Notes under the pieces: model-generated
The model's input: the letters and a program-made list of their open reading frames with translations, nothing else
What the model was told of the DNA's origin: nothing
Databases searched by the model: none
Program-made: the position numbers and the translations under genes
Origin: Companilactobacillus bobalius
Lineage (GTDB): Bacteria; Bacillota; Bacilli; Lactobacillales; Lactobacillaceae
Length of the DNA stretch: 64,000 nt
Direction: 5' to 3'
NCBI RefSeq assembly: GCF_009764355.1
Contig: NZ_LNUA01000031.1
Coordinates: 468,856 to 532,855 of the forward strand
Shown here: positions 38,732-49,025 of the stretch, piece after piece
Layout: each line of letters opens with the position of its first letter
Numbering within the stretch: the first letter of the stretch is position 1

Positions 38732-39520
38732 ATGGAACTAGTTACAAATGATGGAGTACGACTTAATTATCAAGTCCATGGACAGGGACAACCAATTATT
38801 TTTGTTGAAGGATTTGGTGGCTATCAAGAAATTTGGAATTTACAAGTAGAATACTTTTTAGGGATGCGTTATCAAATAATTACGTATGATCATCGTAATC
38901 ATGGACAATCACAACGGACTGATAAAAATTTAACGTTAAAGCAGTTAACGGATGATTTAGAAACTTTAATTAGTTATTTGAAGTTGGATAATCCAATTTT
39001 AATAGGTCACTCAATGGGAGCCAGTGTTTGCTATAGCTATTTACAAAGGAATAATAAAGTTAAAGCAGTCATGGCTATTGATCAGTCTCCCAAAATGTTA
39101 AATGATAAAAATTGGACGTACGGGTTTGAAGATATAACAGCTGATAACTTCCAATCTAAATTAGTTCAAAAAAATAACGTTCATGAAACATTGCATGGAT
39201 TGGATAATCGAGTTTTCGAGGATTTAAATCAAGCTAAGGCTATGCATCCGTTTGATAGAGAAGGAACTTTGCCGTTGTTATTTGATCACGTGCAAAAAGA
39301 TTGGCGCAGCGCATTAACCAACACTCAGGTACCAGTAACCCTAATCGTTGCCAAACAGAGTCCATACTTTGATTATCGTTTTGGTGAGGTAGTAGCAAAA
39401 ACTAATCCTAAAATCAAAACATTTACTATGGATAATAGTGGACACGATATTATGGCTGAAGTTCCCGACGAATTTAATCAGGTTTTACGTCATTTTGTTC
39501 TTAGTAGCAGTAGAAAATAA
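38732..39520 (+). CDS. Alpha/beta hydrolase
   Basis: A 262-residue alpha/beta-fold hydrolase with the nucleophile elbow GHSMGAS (about residue 91), the oxyanion region FVEGFGGYQEIW and the late histidine in NSGHDIM. There is no signal peptide. It resembles esterases/haloperoxidase-like enzymes; the substrate is unknown. It has its own ribosome binding site (AAGGAG) and is fenced by terminators on both sides, so it is not part of the mdc transcript. Confidence 0.85.
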   Translation: MELVTNDGVRLNYQVHGQGQPIIFVEGFGGYQEIWNLQVEYFLGMRYQIITYDHRNHGQSQRTDKNLTLKQLTDDLETLISYLKLDNPILIGHSMGASVCYSYLQRNNKVKAVMAIDQSPKMLNDKNWTYGFEDITADNFQSKLVQKNNVHETLHGLDNRVFEDLNQAKAMHPFDREGTLPLLFDHVQKDWRSALTNTQVPVTLIVAKQSPYFDYRFGEVVAKTNPKIKTFTMDNSGHDIMAEVPDEFNQVLRHFVLSSSRK

Positions 39521-39567
39521 AAAACAAGATAATCTCAGGAGTAAAACCCGAAAGATTATCTTGTTTT
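39521..39567 (+). terminator. Terminator after the alpha/beta hydrolase
   Basis: AAACAAGATAATCT pairs perfectly with AGATTATCTTGTTT and ends in a T run. The stem has A residues on the other side too, so it may also protect against transcription from the tRNA gene coming the other way. Confidence 0.9.
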
Positions 39568-39653
39568 TGCATAGAATAATTCCTGTTATAGTCATAAAAC
39601 AATTAGAATGTTGAATTATCAACACTTACAGTTAAGACTTTGTGAAACAATTA

Positions 39654-39725
39654 TGCGCCACGTGGGAGTCGAACCCACATCCCAGGAACCGGAATCCTGT
39701 GTGCTATCCATTACACTAGCAGCGC
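39654..39725 (-). tRNA. tRNA-Arg, anticodon CCG
   Basis: Read on the minus strand, this 72-nt sequence folds as a cloverleaf: acceptor GCGCTGC/GTGGCGC, anticodon stem CAGGA/TCCTG with loop TTCCGGT (anticodon CCG, reading CGG), and T arm GTGGG-TTCGACT-CCCAC. The CCA end is not encoded. It stands alone between the hydrolase terminator and the cggR promoter, transcribed away from cggR. Confidence 0.95.
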
Positions 39726-39812
39726 AAGCACAATATAATTCTAGCTCATCATAGGGTAAAAAGTAAATCTCTAAAAAAATTAATATAACTTTCACTTTTT
39801 ATCGCATATTAC

Positions 39813-39890
39813 TTGAAATATTCACAAGAGAGTTTATACTATTAGTTGTGCTTAGGAGATGAGATTTAATCATCTGGGCTTTTATTTTTT
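39813..39890 (+). promoter_or_regulatory. cggR promoter and leader hairpin
   Basis: TTGAAA (39813-39818) and TATACT (39835-39840) are separated by 16 bases and fit a SigA promoter. Downstream, AGATGA (39857-39862) pairs with TCATCT (39870-39875), followed by GGGCTTTTATTTTTT. This hairpin resembles a weak terminator and lies before the operator, so it could lower expression or shape the 5' end of the mRNA. Confidence 0.65.
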
Positions 39891-39897
39891 GAGTACA

Positions 39898-39933
39898 TGG
39901 GTCGTAAACAGACATACAGGGACAGGACTTGCC
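39898..39933 (+). promoter_or_regulatory. CggR operator
   Basis: The region matches the Bacillus subtilis CggR site layout CGGGAC-N6-TGTC-N4-CGGGAC-N6-TGTC with exact spacing: TGGGTC-N6-AGAC-N4-AGGGAC-N6-TGCC. The second half-site is close to consensus (one mismatch in each box), the first is weaker. It lies just before the cggR start, downstream of the promoter, where bound CggR would block transcription. Confidence 0.65.
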
Positions 39934-39949
39934 CCATGGAGTATATCAA

Positions 39950-40996
39950 ATGACTAATAATGAAGATTTAGAATTGCTGGATTTAGTTGCCCCAGACTTC
40001 ATTAAGACTCTGGAAAAGCGATTTAAAATACTTCAGAGTATCTCATTAATGGAGCCTATCGGGCGCAGAGTGTTAGCTGATGATCTTAACATTACTGAAC
40101 GTGGGTTAAGAACAGAAACTGACTTGTTGAGAAAGCAAGGTTTGATTATTTCTTCGAAATCTGGAATGTCTTTGACAAAGACAGGTAGCGACGTTGTAAT
40201 TAGATTGACAGATGTATTAGCCGATTATCAAGGAACTGCTTTATTGGAGAAACAATTGAGTAGTAAGCTTGGAATCAGTAGATGTATTGTTTTACCGGGT
40301 AATGCTGATAAGCAACATCGTGTGGTTGATTCATTTGGTAGAAGGCTTAATCAACTTTTAGGGACACTGTTACCGACAGGACAGTCAATGATCTCTGTTA
40401 CAGGTGGTAGCACCTTGGCTCAAGTTGCAAGAAATCTTTCTTCTGATTTGTCAAAGAACCGTCAACTGGTATTTTTACCAGCTCGTGGTGGTGTTGGTGA
40501 GTCAGTTGCAATTCAAGCTAACAGTGTTTGTGCGGAAATGGCTTCTAGAACACAGGGTCAGTACCGGGCATTGTATCTTCCAGAAGATATTTCTGAAAAA
40601 AGTTTCGAATCTTTGCAAAAAGAGACTTCAATTAAGTCGGTTCTTGATTTAATATATAGAAGTAATGTTGTTATTCACAGCATTGGCACTGCAAGTGTTA
40701 TGGCTGAGAGAAGAAATCTTTCTTCTAAAGAACAGAATGTAGTAGACAGTGGAAGAGCTGTTGCAGAAGCATTTGGTGATTTCTTTGATCAAAGTGGTAA
40801 ACTTGTTTATAAGGTACCTAGGATTGGACTTCATGTCCGGGACCTTGATAGAATAGAATATGTGATTGCGATTGCCGGTGGCGAGAGTAAAGCTAACGCG
40901 ATTCAATCATATATGAAAAACGCACCTCATCATACAATCTTAATTACTGATGAAGGTGCCTCAAAACTGATTTTAAGGGATAACCCTTTAAAATAA
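39950..40996 (+). CDS. cggR: Central glycolytic genes regulator CggR
   Basis: CggR represses the gap operon and is released by fructose 1,6-bisphosphate. The 348-residue protein has an N-terminal winged HTH (ADDLNITERGLRTETDLLRKQG) and a C-terminal sugar-binding domain of the SorC family with VTGGSTLAQVARNL and ARGGVGESVAIQANSV. I chose ATG 39950 because GGAG lies 8 bases before it; the TTG at 39929 falls inside the operator. It is directly followed by gap, and the operator upstream suggests autoregulation. Confidence 0.94.
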   Translation: MTNNEDLELLDLVAPDFIKTLEKRFKILQSISLMEPIGRRVLADDLNITERGLRTETDLLRKQGLIISSKSGMSLTKTGSDVVIRLTDVLADYQGTALLEKQLSSKLGISRCIVLPGNADKQHRVVDSFGRRLNQLLGTLLPTGQSMISVTGGSTLAQVARNLSSDLSKNRQLVFLPARGGVGESVAIQANSVCAEMASRTQGQYRALYLPEDISEKSFESLQKETSIKSVLDLIYRSNVVIHSIGTASVMAERRNLSSKEQNVVDSGRAVAEAFGDFFDQSGKLVYKVPRIGLHVRDLDRIEYVIAIAGGESKANAIQSYMKNAPHHTILITDEGASKLILRDNPLK

Positions 40997-41030
40997 TATT
41001 TTTTTTATTTCCTGAAGGAGGAATTTTTGT

Positions 41031-42059
41031 ATGACTACAAAAGTTGGTATTAATGGATTTGGCCGTATCGGTCGTTTGGCATTCCGCCGTATTGCTGCAC
41101 TTCAAGCAGCTGGCAAGACAGATTTGGAAGTTGTTGCAATTAACGATTTAACTTCACCTGCTATGCTTGCTCACCTATTGAAGTATGATACAGCTCATGG
41201 TAACTTCGAAATCGATAAGATTGAAGCTGCTGACAACGCTATCGTTGTTGACGGTAAGAAGATCCCTGTATATGCTGAAATGAACGCTGCAGACCTTAAA
41301 TGGGTTGCTAACGACGGTGTTGACATTGTTCTTGAATGTACTGGATTCTACACATCAACAGAAAAAGCACAAGCTCACTTGGATGCCGGTGCAAAACGTG
41401 TATTGATCTCAGCTCCATCAGGTGACATGCCTACAGTTGTTTATGGTGTTAACGATGACATCCTAACAAACGACGTTAAGATCGCTTCAGCTGGTTCATG
41501 TACAACAAACTGTCTTGCACCTCTAGCAAATGCCGTAAACGAAGAATTCGGTATTAAAGCTGGTACAATGACAACAATCCATGCTTACACAGCTACACAA
41601 AAACTTCAAGATGGTCCAGAACGTAAAGGTAATGTTCGTGCTGCACGTGCTGCTGCTGCTAACATCATCCCTCATTCAACTGGTGCTGCTAAGGCCTTAG
41701 GTCTTGTTGTTCCTGCATTGAAGGGTAAGCTTGATGGACATGCACAACGTGTTCCAGTTATCACAGGTTCAGTTACAGAATTAGTTGCAACTCTTGGTAA
41801 AGAAGTTACAGTTGACGAAGTTAATGCTGCAATCAAGAAGTATACAGAAAACAACCCTTCATTCGGTTACAACGATGATGAAATCGTATCTTCAGACGTT
41901 ATCGGTACATCATTCGGTTCAATCTTTGACCCAACACAAACACAAATTGTTGGTAAGGGCGACGCACAAGTTGTAAAGACTGTTGCTTGGTATGACAATG
42001 AATCAGGATTTACAGCACAAATGGTTCGTACACTTGAAAAGTTTGCTACATTAGACTAA
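41031..42059 (+). CDS. gap: Glyceraldehyde-3-phosphate dehydrogenase, type I
   Basis: The glycolytic enzyme that oxidises glyceraldehyde 3-phosphate with NAD+ and phosphate. The 342-residue protein starts with the NAD-binding [18 protein letters not shown] and has the catalytic cysteine in [10 protein letters not shown] at about residue 155. AAGGAGG precedes the ATG. Codon use is strongly biased, as expected for a very highly expressed gene. A hairpin between gap and pgk may allow more gap mRNA than distal mRNA. Confidence 0.97.
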   Translation: MTTKVGINGFGRIGRLAFRRIAALQAAGKTDLEVVAINDLTSPAMLAHLLKYDTAHGNFEIDKIEAADNAIVVDGKKIPVYAEMNAADLKWVANDGVDIVLECTGFYTSTEKAQAHLDAGAKRVLISAPSGDMPTVVYGVNDDILTNDVKIASAGSCTTNCLAPLANAVNEEFGIKAGTMTTIHAYTATQKLQDGPERKGNVRAARAAAANIIPHSTGAAKALGLVVPALKGKLDGHAQRVPVITGSVTELVATLGKEVTVDEVNAAIKKYTENNPSFGYNDDEIVSSDVIGTSFGSIFDPTQTQIVGKGDAQVVKTVAWYDNESGFTAQMVRTLEKFATLD

Positions 42060-42113
42060 TTCATTAATCTAAACTAGTAATCACGAAAACCTAATTTAGT
42101 GTGATTTAAATTG

Positions 42114-42146
42114 GCGGAGGGAGGAAAACTCCTTCCGCTTTTTTTT
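42114..42146 (+). terminator. Intercistronic terminator between gap and pgk
   Basis: GCGGAGGGAG pairs with CTCCTTCCGC (one wobble) around GAAAA, followed by eight T residues. It looks like a full intrinsic terminator inside the operon. Partial read-through would set a gap-rich transcript ratio; alternatively pgk has its own promoter. Confidence 0.85.
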
Positions 42147-42174
42147 AAGGAAAATATTGGAGGATTTATTTACA

Positions 42175-43389
42175 ATGGCTAAACTTATTGTTTCTGACGT
42201 TGACGTAAAAGGCAAAAAAGTCTTGATGCGTGTAGATTTCAACGTTCCTATTAAAGATGGTGTTGTCGGCGATACAAATCGTATCGTTGGTGCTATCCCA
42301 ACAATCAAATATGTTTCAGAACATGGTGGAAAGGTTATCTTGCTATCTCACTTGGGTCGTATTAAGAGTGACGAAGACAAGAAAGCTTTATCATTGAAGC
42401 CAGTTGCTGCTAAACTTCAAGAATTAAGCGGTATGCCTGTAGAGTTCGTACCAACTAACGAAGGTAAAGAACTTGAAGATGCTATCAACGGTCTTAAAGA
42501 CGGTCAAATCCTATTGATGGAAAACACTCGTTTCCAAGATATCGATAACGACTTCGGCAAACGTGAAAGCAAGAATGATCCTAAACTTGGCGAATACTGG
42601 GCATCACTTGGTGACGTATTTATCAACGATGCTTTCGGTACAGCCCACAGAAGCCATGCTTCAAACGTTGGTATCTCAACAGCTATGAAGGCTGCTGGCA
42701 AGCCAGTTGCTGCTGGTTTCTTAATGGAAAAGGAAATCAAGTTTTTAGGTAACGCCGTTGACAATCCTGTACACCCATTCGTAACAATTCTTGGTGGTGC
42801 AAAGGTTTCAGATAAGATCGGTGTTATTGAAAACTTAATTCCAAAATCAGACCACATCTTAATCGGTGGTGGTATGGCTTATACATTCTTAGCTGCTCAA
42901 GGCCACAAGATTGGTAAGTCTCTATTCGAAGAAGACAAAGTTGAACTAGCTAAAGACCTCCTTCAAAAAGCTGGCGACAAGATTGTTCTTCCTGTAGACC
43001 ACATCGTTGCTAAAGAATTCTCAAATGATGCTGATGCAACAACTACTGATGGTGTTGATATTCCTGATGACGAAATGGCTCTTGATATCGGACCTAAGAC
43101 AGTTAAATTGTTCCAAGACAAATTAGCTGGTGCAAAGACTGTTGTATGGAATGGACCAATGGGTGCATTCGAAATGAGCAAGTTTGCTGAAGGTACACTA
43201 GAAGTTGGACGTGCTATGGGTAGCCTAACAGATGCTATTACTATTGTTGGTGGTGGTGACTCAACTGCTGCTGCTAAGAGTCTTGGTATTGCTGATAAGC
43301 TAACACACATCTCAACTGGTGGTGGTGCTTCACTAGAATACCTTGAAGGTAAAGTATTACCTGGTATCGACTCAATTTCAGATAAATAA
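42175..43389 (+). CDS. pgk: Phosphoglycerate kinase
   Basis: Converts 1,3-bisphosphoglycerate and ADP to 3-phosphoglycerate and ATP. The 404-residue protein has the signature [16 protein letters not shown] near the N-terminus, [11 protein letters not shown], and the nucleotide-binding [13 protein letters not shown] close to the end. I start at ATG 42175; TTGGAGGA (42157-42164) is its ribosome binding site, so the longer frame from TTG 42157 is not real. Codon bias is strong. Confidence 0.96.
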   Translation: MAKLIVSDVDVKGKKVLMRVDFNVPIKDGVVGDTNRIVGAIPTIKYVSEHGGKVILLSHLGRIKSDEDKKALSLKPVAAKLQELSGMPVEFVPTNEGKELEDAINGLKDGQILLMENTRFQDIDNDFGKRESKNDPKLGEYWASLGDVFINDAFGTAHRSHASNVGISTAMKAAGKPVAAGFLMEKEIKFLGNAVDNPVHPFVTILGGAKVSDKIGVIENLIPKSDHILIGGGMAYTFLAAQGHKIGKSLFEEDKVELAKDLLQKAGDKIVLPVDHIVAKEFSNDADATTTDGVDIPDDEMALDIGPKTVKLFQDKLAGAKTVVWNGPMGAFEMSKFAEGTLEVGRAMGSLTDAITIVGGGDSTAAAKSLGIADKLTHISTGGGASLEYLEGKVLPGIDSISDK

Positions 43390-43417
43390 TTATTATTTTT
43401 CAGAGGAGAATTAATTT

Positions 43418-44170
43418 ATGCGTACACCTATTATTGCGGGTAACTGGAAGATGAACAAGAATCCTAAAGAAACCCAAGAATTTTTAGACGGTATCAAAGG
43501 TAAGTTGCCAGAATCTGGCGTTGAAACTATCATTGGTGCTCCAGCCATCGACCTTACAACACTTGTTGCAGGTGCAGAAGGCACACCATTGAAGACAGCT
43601 GCTGAAAACTCATACTTTGAAGATGCTGGTGCATTTACTGGTGAAACTTCACCTAAGGCACTTGATGAAATGGGCATCGACTATGTAATCATTGGTCACT
43701 CAGAAAGAAGACAATACTTCGGTGAAACTGATGAAGACATCAACAAGAAAGCTCTTGCTATCTTGAAGAACAACATGCTACCTATCATTTGCTGTGGTGA
43801 AACACTAGAACAACGTGAAGCTGGAAAAGCTGAAGACTGGGTAACAGGTCAAATCGAAAATGCTGTTAAAGGCATTTCTGCTGCTGACTTGGCTAAATCA
43901 GTTATCGCTTACGAACCAATCTGGGCTATCGGTACTGGTAAGACTGCTACTGCTGATCAAGCACAAGAAATGGTTCACGTAATCCGTGAAAAGATTGCTA
44001 GCTTGTACGATGCTGACACTGCTGATAAAGTACGTATTCTTTACGGTGGTTCTTTAAAACCTGCTAACGTTAAAGAATTAATGGCTAAAGAAGATATTGA
44101 TGGTGGACTTGTTGGTGGTGCATCAATGGATCCAGAATCATATATCGCTTTGGCTAACTTCAATAAATAA
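43418..44170 (+). CDS. tpiA: Triosephosphate isomerase
   Basis: Interconverts dihydroxyacetone phosphate and glyceraldehyde 3-phosphate. The 250-residue TIM barrel has the N-terminal Asn/Lys pair in AGNWKMNK, the catalytic His in [11 protein letters not shown] (about residue 96) and the catalytic Glu in [12 protein letters not shown] (about 168). The phosphate-binding loop ends [16 protein letters not shown] precedes the ATG. It is the third structural gene of the glycolysis operon. Confidence 0.97.
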   Translation: MRTPIIAGNWKMNKNPKETQEFLDGIKGKLPESGVETIIGAPAIDLTTLVAGAEGTPLKTAAENSYFEDAGAFTGETSPKALDEMGIDYVIIGHSERRQYFGETDEDINKKALAILKNNMLPIICCGETLEQREAGKAEDWVTGQIENAVKGISAADLAKSVIAYEPIWAIGTGKTATADQAQEMVHVIREKIASLYDADTADKVRILYGGSLKPANVKELMAKEDIDGGLVGGASMDPESYIALANFNK

Positions 44171-44251
44171 TTAGTTTTATATAAGTTATTTATTTTAAGT
44201 GCCAAAAAGGTTAAAATTGTGTTGTATTAAAATCATAAAGGAGATTTTTAA

Positions 44252-45556
<1,305 letters not shown>

Positions 45557-45578
45557 TTACTTTTAAGTAATTAATTAA

Positions 45579-45602
45579 AACAGCCTTAGGGCTGTTTTTT
45601 TT
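45579..45602 (+). terminator. Terminator of the glycolysis operon
   Basis: AACAGCC-TTAG-GGCTGTT followed by a run of T residues. A weaker AT-only hairpin (TTACTT/AAGTAA) precedes it near 45557-45570. Confidence 0.9.
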
Positions 45603-45810
45603 GTGTCATTTTTTTGTACAATATATAAGTGGAGTTTTTACTTATATTTGGTTGGAATTGATATCAATCCTATGTAGTGGGATAAATATTGTGAGCTTTA
45701 GTTTAAGTGAAAAAGAATTTAAGTGGTTTAGGGTATTGAATATCTAAATAAACGCTGTTTTTACTAACTAAAATTTTAAGATTGTAAACAATAGAATAGA
45801 ATGCTAGTCT

Positions 45811-45966
45811 GGAGCAACAAGAAAATTGGCTCAGCCATAAAATTTACCTTAGCAATTTATTACTTAGGTAAAGGCCGAACTTGAAGATCCATGGATTTGC
45901 ACGAAGTGCAAATCCATTAGCTTCCAGTCGGCCTATGGCGTTCCAGCCAAATTTTCTTGTTGCGGA
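45811..45966. repeat. Long self-complementary non-coding element
   Basis: The 484-base gap between eno and the next gene contains this 156-base near-palindrome. The outer arms pair (GCAACAAGAAAATTGGCT at 45814-45831 with 45945-45963, one bulged base). Further in, AGGCCGA (45872-45878) pairs with TCGGCCT (45928-45934), and the tip ATGGATTTGCAC-GAA-GTGCAAATCCAT (45891-45917) is perfect. A side hairpin TTTACCT/AGGTAAA sits in the left arm. No open reading frame with family resemblance runs through it. The rest of the gap (45603-45810 and 45967-46025) shows only AT-rich sequence and a 12-base palindrome ATTGATATCAAT at 45657. Confidence 0.75.
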
Positions 45967-46040
45967 GGACGGAAAGCTAAGCATTACTAAAATCAAATTT
46001 AAGTAAAAATCATAAGTAGAAATAGTTGGAGGAGAATTAA

Positions 46041-47099
46041 ATGACATTAAAAATTGCATTTATTGGATTTGGTAAATCGGCCAATCGCTATCATTTACCA
46101 TATTTGAATATTCGAAAAGATTTTCAAGTGAAGACCGTTTATACACGTAAGGCAGTTAATGAAAATTTGGCTAAACCTTATCGTGATAACGGAGTCAATT
46201 TCACTAATGATTTAAATGATATTTTAAATGATCCAGAAATTGATTTAGTAACAATTTGTACTCCAGCTCAAACACATTATCAATTAGCTAAGAGTGTAAT
46301 TGAAGCTAAGAAATCAGTTATCGTTGAAAAACCATTTGTTGATACTTTAGATCATGCGCGTGAATTAATTCAATTAGGTAAAGATAATAATGTTTTGGTT
46401 ATGCCATATCAAAATCGCCGCTTTGATGGTGATTATTTGGCCGCTAAACAAGTTATTGACCAAGGCTTCCTGGGTGATATTGTCGAGGTTGAATCACATA
46501 TTGATTATTATCGTCCTAATACGGTTAACGGTAAGGGAACGAAAGAACAAGGTGAATTCTATGGTTTAGGAATTCATTTGATGGATCGTATGGTTGCCAT
46601 TTTTGGTCGTCCTGATAAAGTTGTTTACGATATTCGTAACACCGAAGTTAGTGATGCTGTGGATAACTATTTCGATGTTGATTTGCATTATGGCACAAAG
46701 ATGAAGGTTAAGGTCAAAGTAAGTACTGATGTTGCCAAAGAGTATCCTCGCTTTACTATTCATGGTATGAATGGTTCATTCATCAAGTATGGTGCTGACC
46801 AACAAGAAAATGATCTTAAGGCTGGTATTATGCCGGGTACACCTGGATTTGGAGAAGATAGTCCGATGTATTATGGTTTGGCTAAGTATCGTAATGCTAA
46901 TGGAGATTGGATTGAAAAACAGATTAAGACACCATTAGGGGATTATGGTTTGTATTATGATTCTGTTTATCAAACATTAGTTAATAAGAAGCCAAGACTG
47001 GTAACTGATGAAGAAATTTTGACTGATATGGAATTGCTTGAAGCTGGTTTCTATCAACCATCGCCATCAGTTTATGATGTTCCAAAACTAAACTTTTAA
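46041..47099 (+). CDS. Gfo/Idh/MocA family oxidoreductase
   Basis: A 352-residue NAD(P)-dependent oxidoreductase. The Rossmann motif is IAFIGFGKSANRYHLPYL, the family EKP motif appears in SVIVEKPFVDT, and the C-terminal substrate domain has GLGIHLMDRMVAIFG. These enzymes act on sugars, inositol or related polyols; the substrate is not evident. AGGAG sits just before the ATG. It is followed 15 bases later by a ClC channel gene, possibly in one transcript. Confidence 0.88.
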   Translation: MTLKIAFIGFGKSANRYHLPYLNIRKDFQVKTVYTRKAVNENLAKPYRDNGVNFTNDLNDILNDPEIDLVTICTPAQTHYQLAKSVIEAKKSVIVEKPFVDTLDHARELIQLGKDNNVLVMPYQNRRFDGDYLAAKQVIDQGFLGDIVEVESHIDYYRPNTVNGKGTKEQGEFYGLGIHLMDRMVAIFGRPDKVVYDIRNTEVSDAVDNYFDVDLHYGTKMKVKVKVSTDVAKEYPRFTIHGMNGSFIKYGADQQENDLKAGIMPGTPGFGEDSPMYYGLAKYRNANGDWIEKQIKTPLGDYGLYYDSVYQTLVNKKPRLVTDEEILTDMELLEAGFYQPSPSVYDVPKLNF

Positions 47100-47113
47100 T
47101 GTAGGGGATAAAA

Positions 47114-48655
47114 ATGAAGATAGCAATTACTGATAATGAGAAGTTAAAACTGACTTTAGAAGGTGTTCTGGTCGGAGCAATTTCAGGAATTGTTGTAAGT
47201 ATGTTTAGATGGTCAATAGCTCAATCATTAAAAGTTTTTCAAGGGCTTTATGTAACAGCTAGAAGCAATTTAAGTTTATTAATTGGTTTATTGATTGCCA
47301 TGATCGTTGTGGCAATCTTTGTTGGCTATTTGCTTAAGAAAGAACCCAATATCTCTGGTTCAGGTATTCCTCAAGTTGAGGCTCAATTAGGTGGCGAGAT
47401 GCATCTGAAGTGGTGGTCAATTTTGTGGCGTAAGTTTGTCGGAGGTATTTTGAGTATTGGTCCTGGTCTTTTTCTAGGACGTGAAGGACCTTCAATTCAA
47501 TTAGGGTCAGCTATTGGACAAGGCGTTGGAGAATTAACACATGATAATCGTGGTGTAAATCAACGTGTCTTGATAGCTAGTGGAGCAGCGGCTGGTTTGG
47601 CAGCGGCATTTAGTGCACCAATTGCAGGAGCAATGTTTGTTTTGGAAGAGGTTTATCATAATTTTTCACCATTAGTTTGGGTAACCTCTTTAGCTAGTGC
47701 AGTCAGCGCTAATGTTATTTCACTCTACGTCTTTGGCTTACAACCAGTTTTACAAGTACCATATCAATATAGTTTGCCGATAAAATATTATTGGCATTTA
47801 GTTATATTGGGGATTATTTTAGGATTAATGGGACGACTCTATCAAATCGTTTTGTTGGCAATGCCTTCAATTTACGAAAAGACCAGATTACCTCGATTTA
47901 TTCATGGTATTATTCCTTTGATCCTAATTGTTCCTATTGGAATGGCTGTTCCACAGTTTATCGGTGGTGGTAATGGAATCATTATCAACCTGGATAAATA
48001 TGGAACAAGTCTCTTATTCTTATTAGGATTATTAATTTTAAGATTTGTTTATTCAATGATTTCGTATGGATCAGGTTTACCTGGTGGTATTTTTCTTCCT
48101 ATTTTAAACTTGGGAGCTATTATTGGTGCCATCTATGCGGTGGTGATGAATCAATTAGGATTATTACCAATTGCTTTTGAAAGTAATCTGATTATCTTTG
48201 CAATGGCTGGTTACTTTGCCTGTATTGGTAAAGCACCATTTACGGCCATTATTCTGGTAACTGAAATGGTTGGTTCATTAAAACATTTGATGCCTTTGGC
48301 CGTGTTGTCATTAGTAGCGTATATTGTGGTGGATCTATTAAATGGAGCACCAATTTATGAATCATTGAAAGAAAAATTGAATTTAAATTCTGATTATCTA
48401 AACCGTGTCAGCAAGTTTACTGATCGTTTGGAAGTGCCAATTTATGAGGGTAGTTCAATTGATGGTAAATATATTCGTGATATTCCATTTCCTAAAGATA
48501 TTTTAGTTGTTGGAGTTTATCGTGGAGAACGTCAATTGATACCTAATGGCGATACGCTTATTAAAGCGGGCGATAGAATTGTTGTCATGGTAAATGCTGG
48601 CCAGAGAGCTAAAATATCACGGAAGTTAAAGAACATGATTAATGGAATTAACTAG
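47114..48655 (+). CDS. ClC family chloride channel/transporter with TrkA-C domain
   Basis: A 513-residue membrane protein. All three selectivity-filter segments of ClC proteins are present: GSGIPQVEA, GREGPSIQLGSAIG and GLPGGIFLP. The glutamate in GREGP is the gating residue of H+/Cl- exchangers and is retained, which favours exchanger activity. The C-terminal 90 residues form a TrkA-C (RCK-C) domain that may bind a ligand. Expected to act in the plasma membrane in chloride or acid-stress balance. Confidence 0.9.
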   Translation: MKIAITDNEKLKLTLEGVLVGAISGIVVSMFRWSIAQSLKVFQGLYVTARSNLSLLIGLLIAMIVVAIFVGYLLKKEPNISGSGIPQVEAQLGGEMHLKWWSILWRKFVGGILSIGPGLFLGREGPSIQLGSAIGQGVGELTHDNRGVNQRVLIASGAAAGLAAAFSAPIAGAMFVLEEVYHNFSPLVWVTSLASAVSANVISLYVFGLQPVLQVPYQYSLPIKYYWHLVILGIILGLMGRLYQIVLLAMPSIYEKTRLPRFIHGIIPLILIVPIGMAVPQFIGGGNGIIINLDKYGTSLLFLLGLLILRFVYSMISYGSGLPGGIFLPILNLGAIIGAIYAVVMNQLGLLPIAFESNLIIFAMAGYFACIGKAPFTAIILVTEMVGSLKHLMPLAVLSLVAYIVVDLLNGAPIYESLKEKLNLNSDYLNRVSKFTDRLEVPIYEGSSIDGKYIRDIPFPKDILVVGVYRGERQLIPNGDTLIKAGDRIVVMVNAGQRAKISRKLKNMINGIN

Positions 48656-48728
48656 AAATTTGACCCATTTTATGTTATTGTTTTAGAAGTGATTTCAGCT
48701 TTCAACACCATGAACGGAGGTTTTACAG

Positions 48729-48965
48729 GTGTATAACGTTATTGAAACAGTGTTGATAATCGTTTCCATTTTGATAATAATTGCCGTCTTAATGCAACCA
48801 ACAAAGCAACAAGATGCTTTGAATGCATTGTCTGGTGGTGGTGGCGACCTATTCAGCAACCAAAAGAAGCGTGGTTTCGAAGCCTTTATGGTTAAGGTTA
48901 CCTACGCTTTACTAGTATTATTTTTTGTTTGCTCGTTGATACTAGTATACTTATCATCTCACTAA
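48729..48965 (+). CDS. secG: Preprotein translocase subunit SecG
   Basis: Small 78-residue membrane subunit that assists SecYE and SecA. It has two hydrophobic segments (about 3-23 and 53-76) around the conserved loop GGGGDLFSNQKKRGFE. GTG 48729 has CGGAGG upstream. The order secG-est-rnr-smpB is conserved in lactobacilli and bacilli. Confidence 0.93.
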   Translation: MYNVIETVLIIVSILIIIAVLMQPTKQQDALNALSGGGGDLFSNQKKRGFEAFMVKVTYALLVLFFVCSLILVYLSSH

Positions 48966-48975
48966 GCAATTTATT

Positions 48976-49004
48976 CCTCCTGAAAGTTACTCAGGAGGTT
49001 TTTT
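48976..49004 (+). terminator. Terminator after secG
   Basis: CCTCCTGA pairs perfectly with TCAGGAGG around a seven-base loop, followed by six T residues. Confidence 0.9.
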
Positions 49005-49025
49005 GTTATAAGGAGCATTTGTGAT

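Noticed and set aside
39654..39725. tRNA-Arg as the attachment site of an integrated phage
   Set aside because: No integrase, no phage genes and no second copy of the tRNA end are visible in the window.
42504..43310. Minus-strand open frames across pgk, tpiA and eno
   Set aside because: Long antisense frames are expected in genes with strongly biased codons; none has a family motif or ribosome binding site.
45692..45748. Short GTG-started frame of 18 codons (MSFSLSEKEFKWFRVLNI) in the eno to oxidoreductase gap
   Set aside because: Only a weak upstream GGGA, very short, and no known family; could be a gene remnant but cannot be supported.
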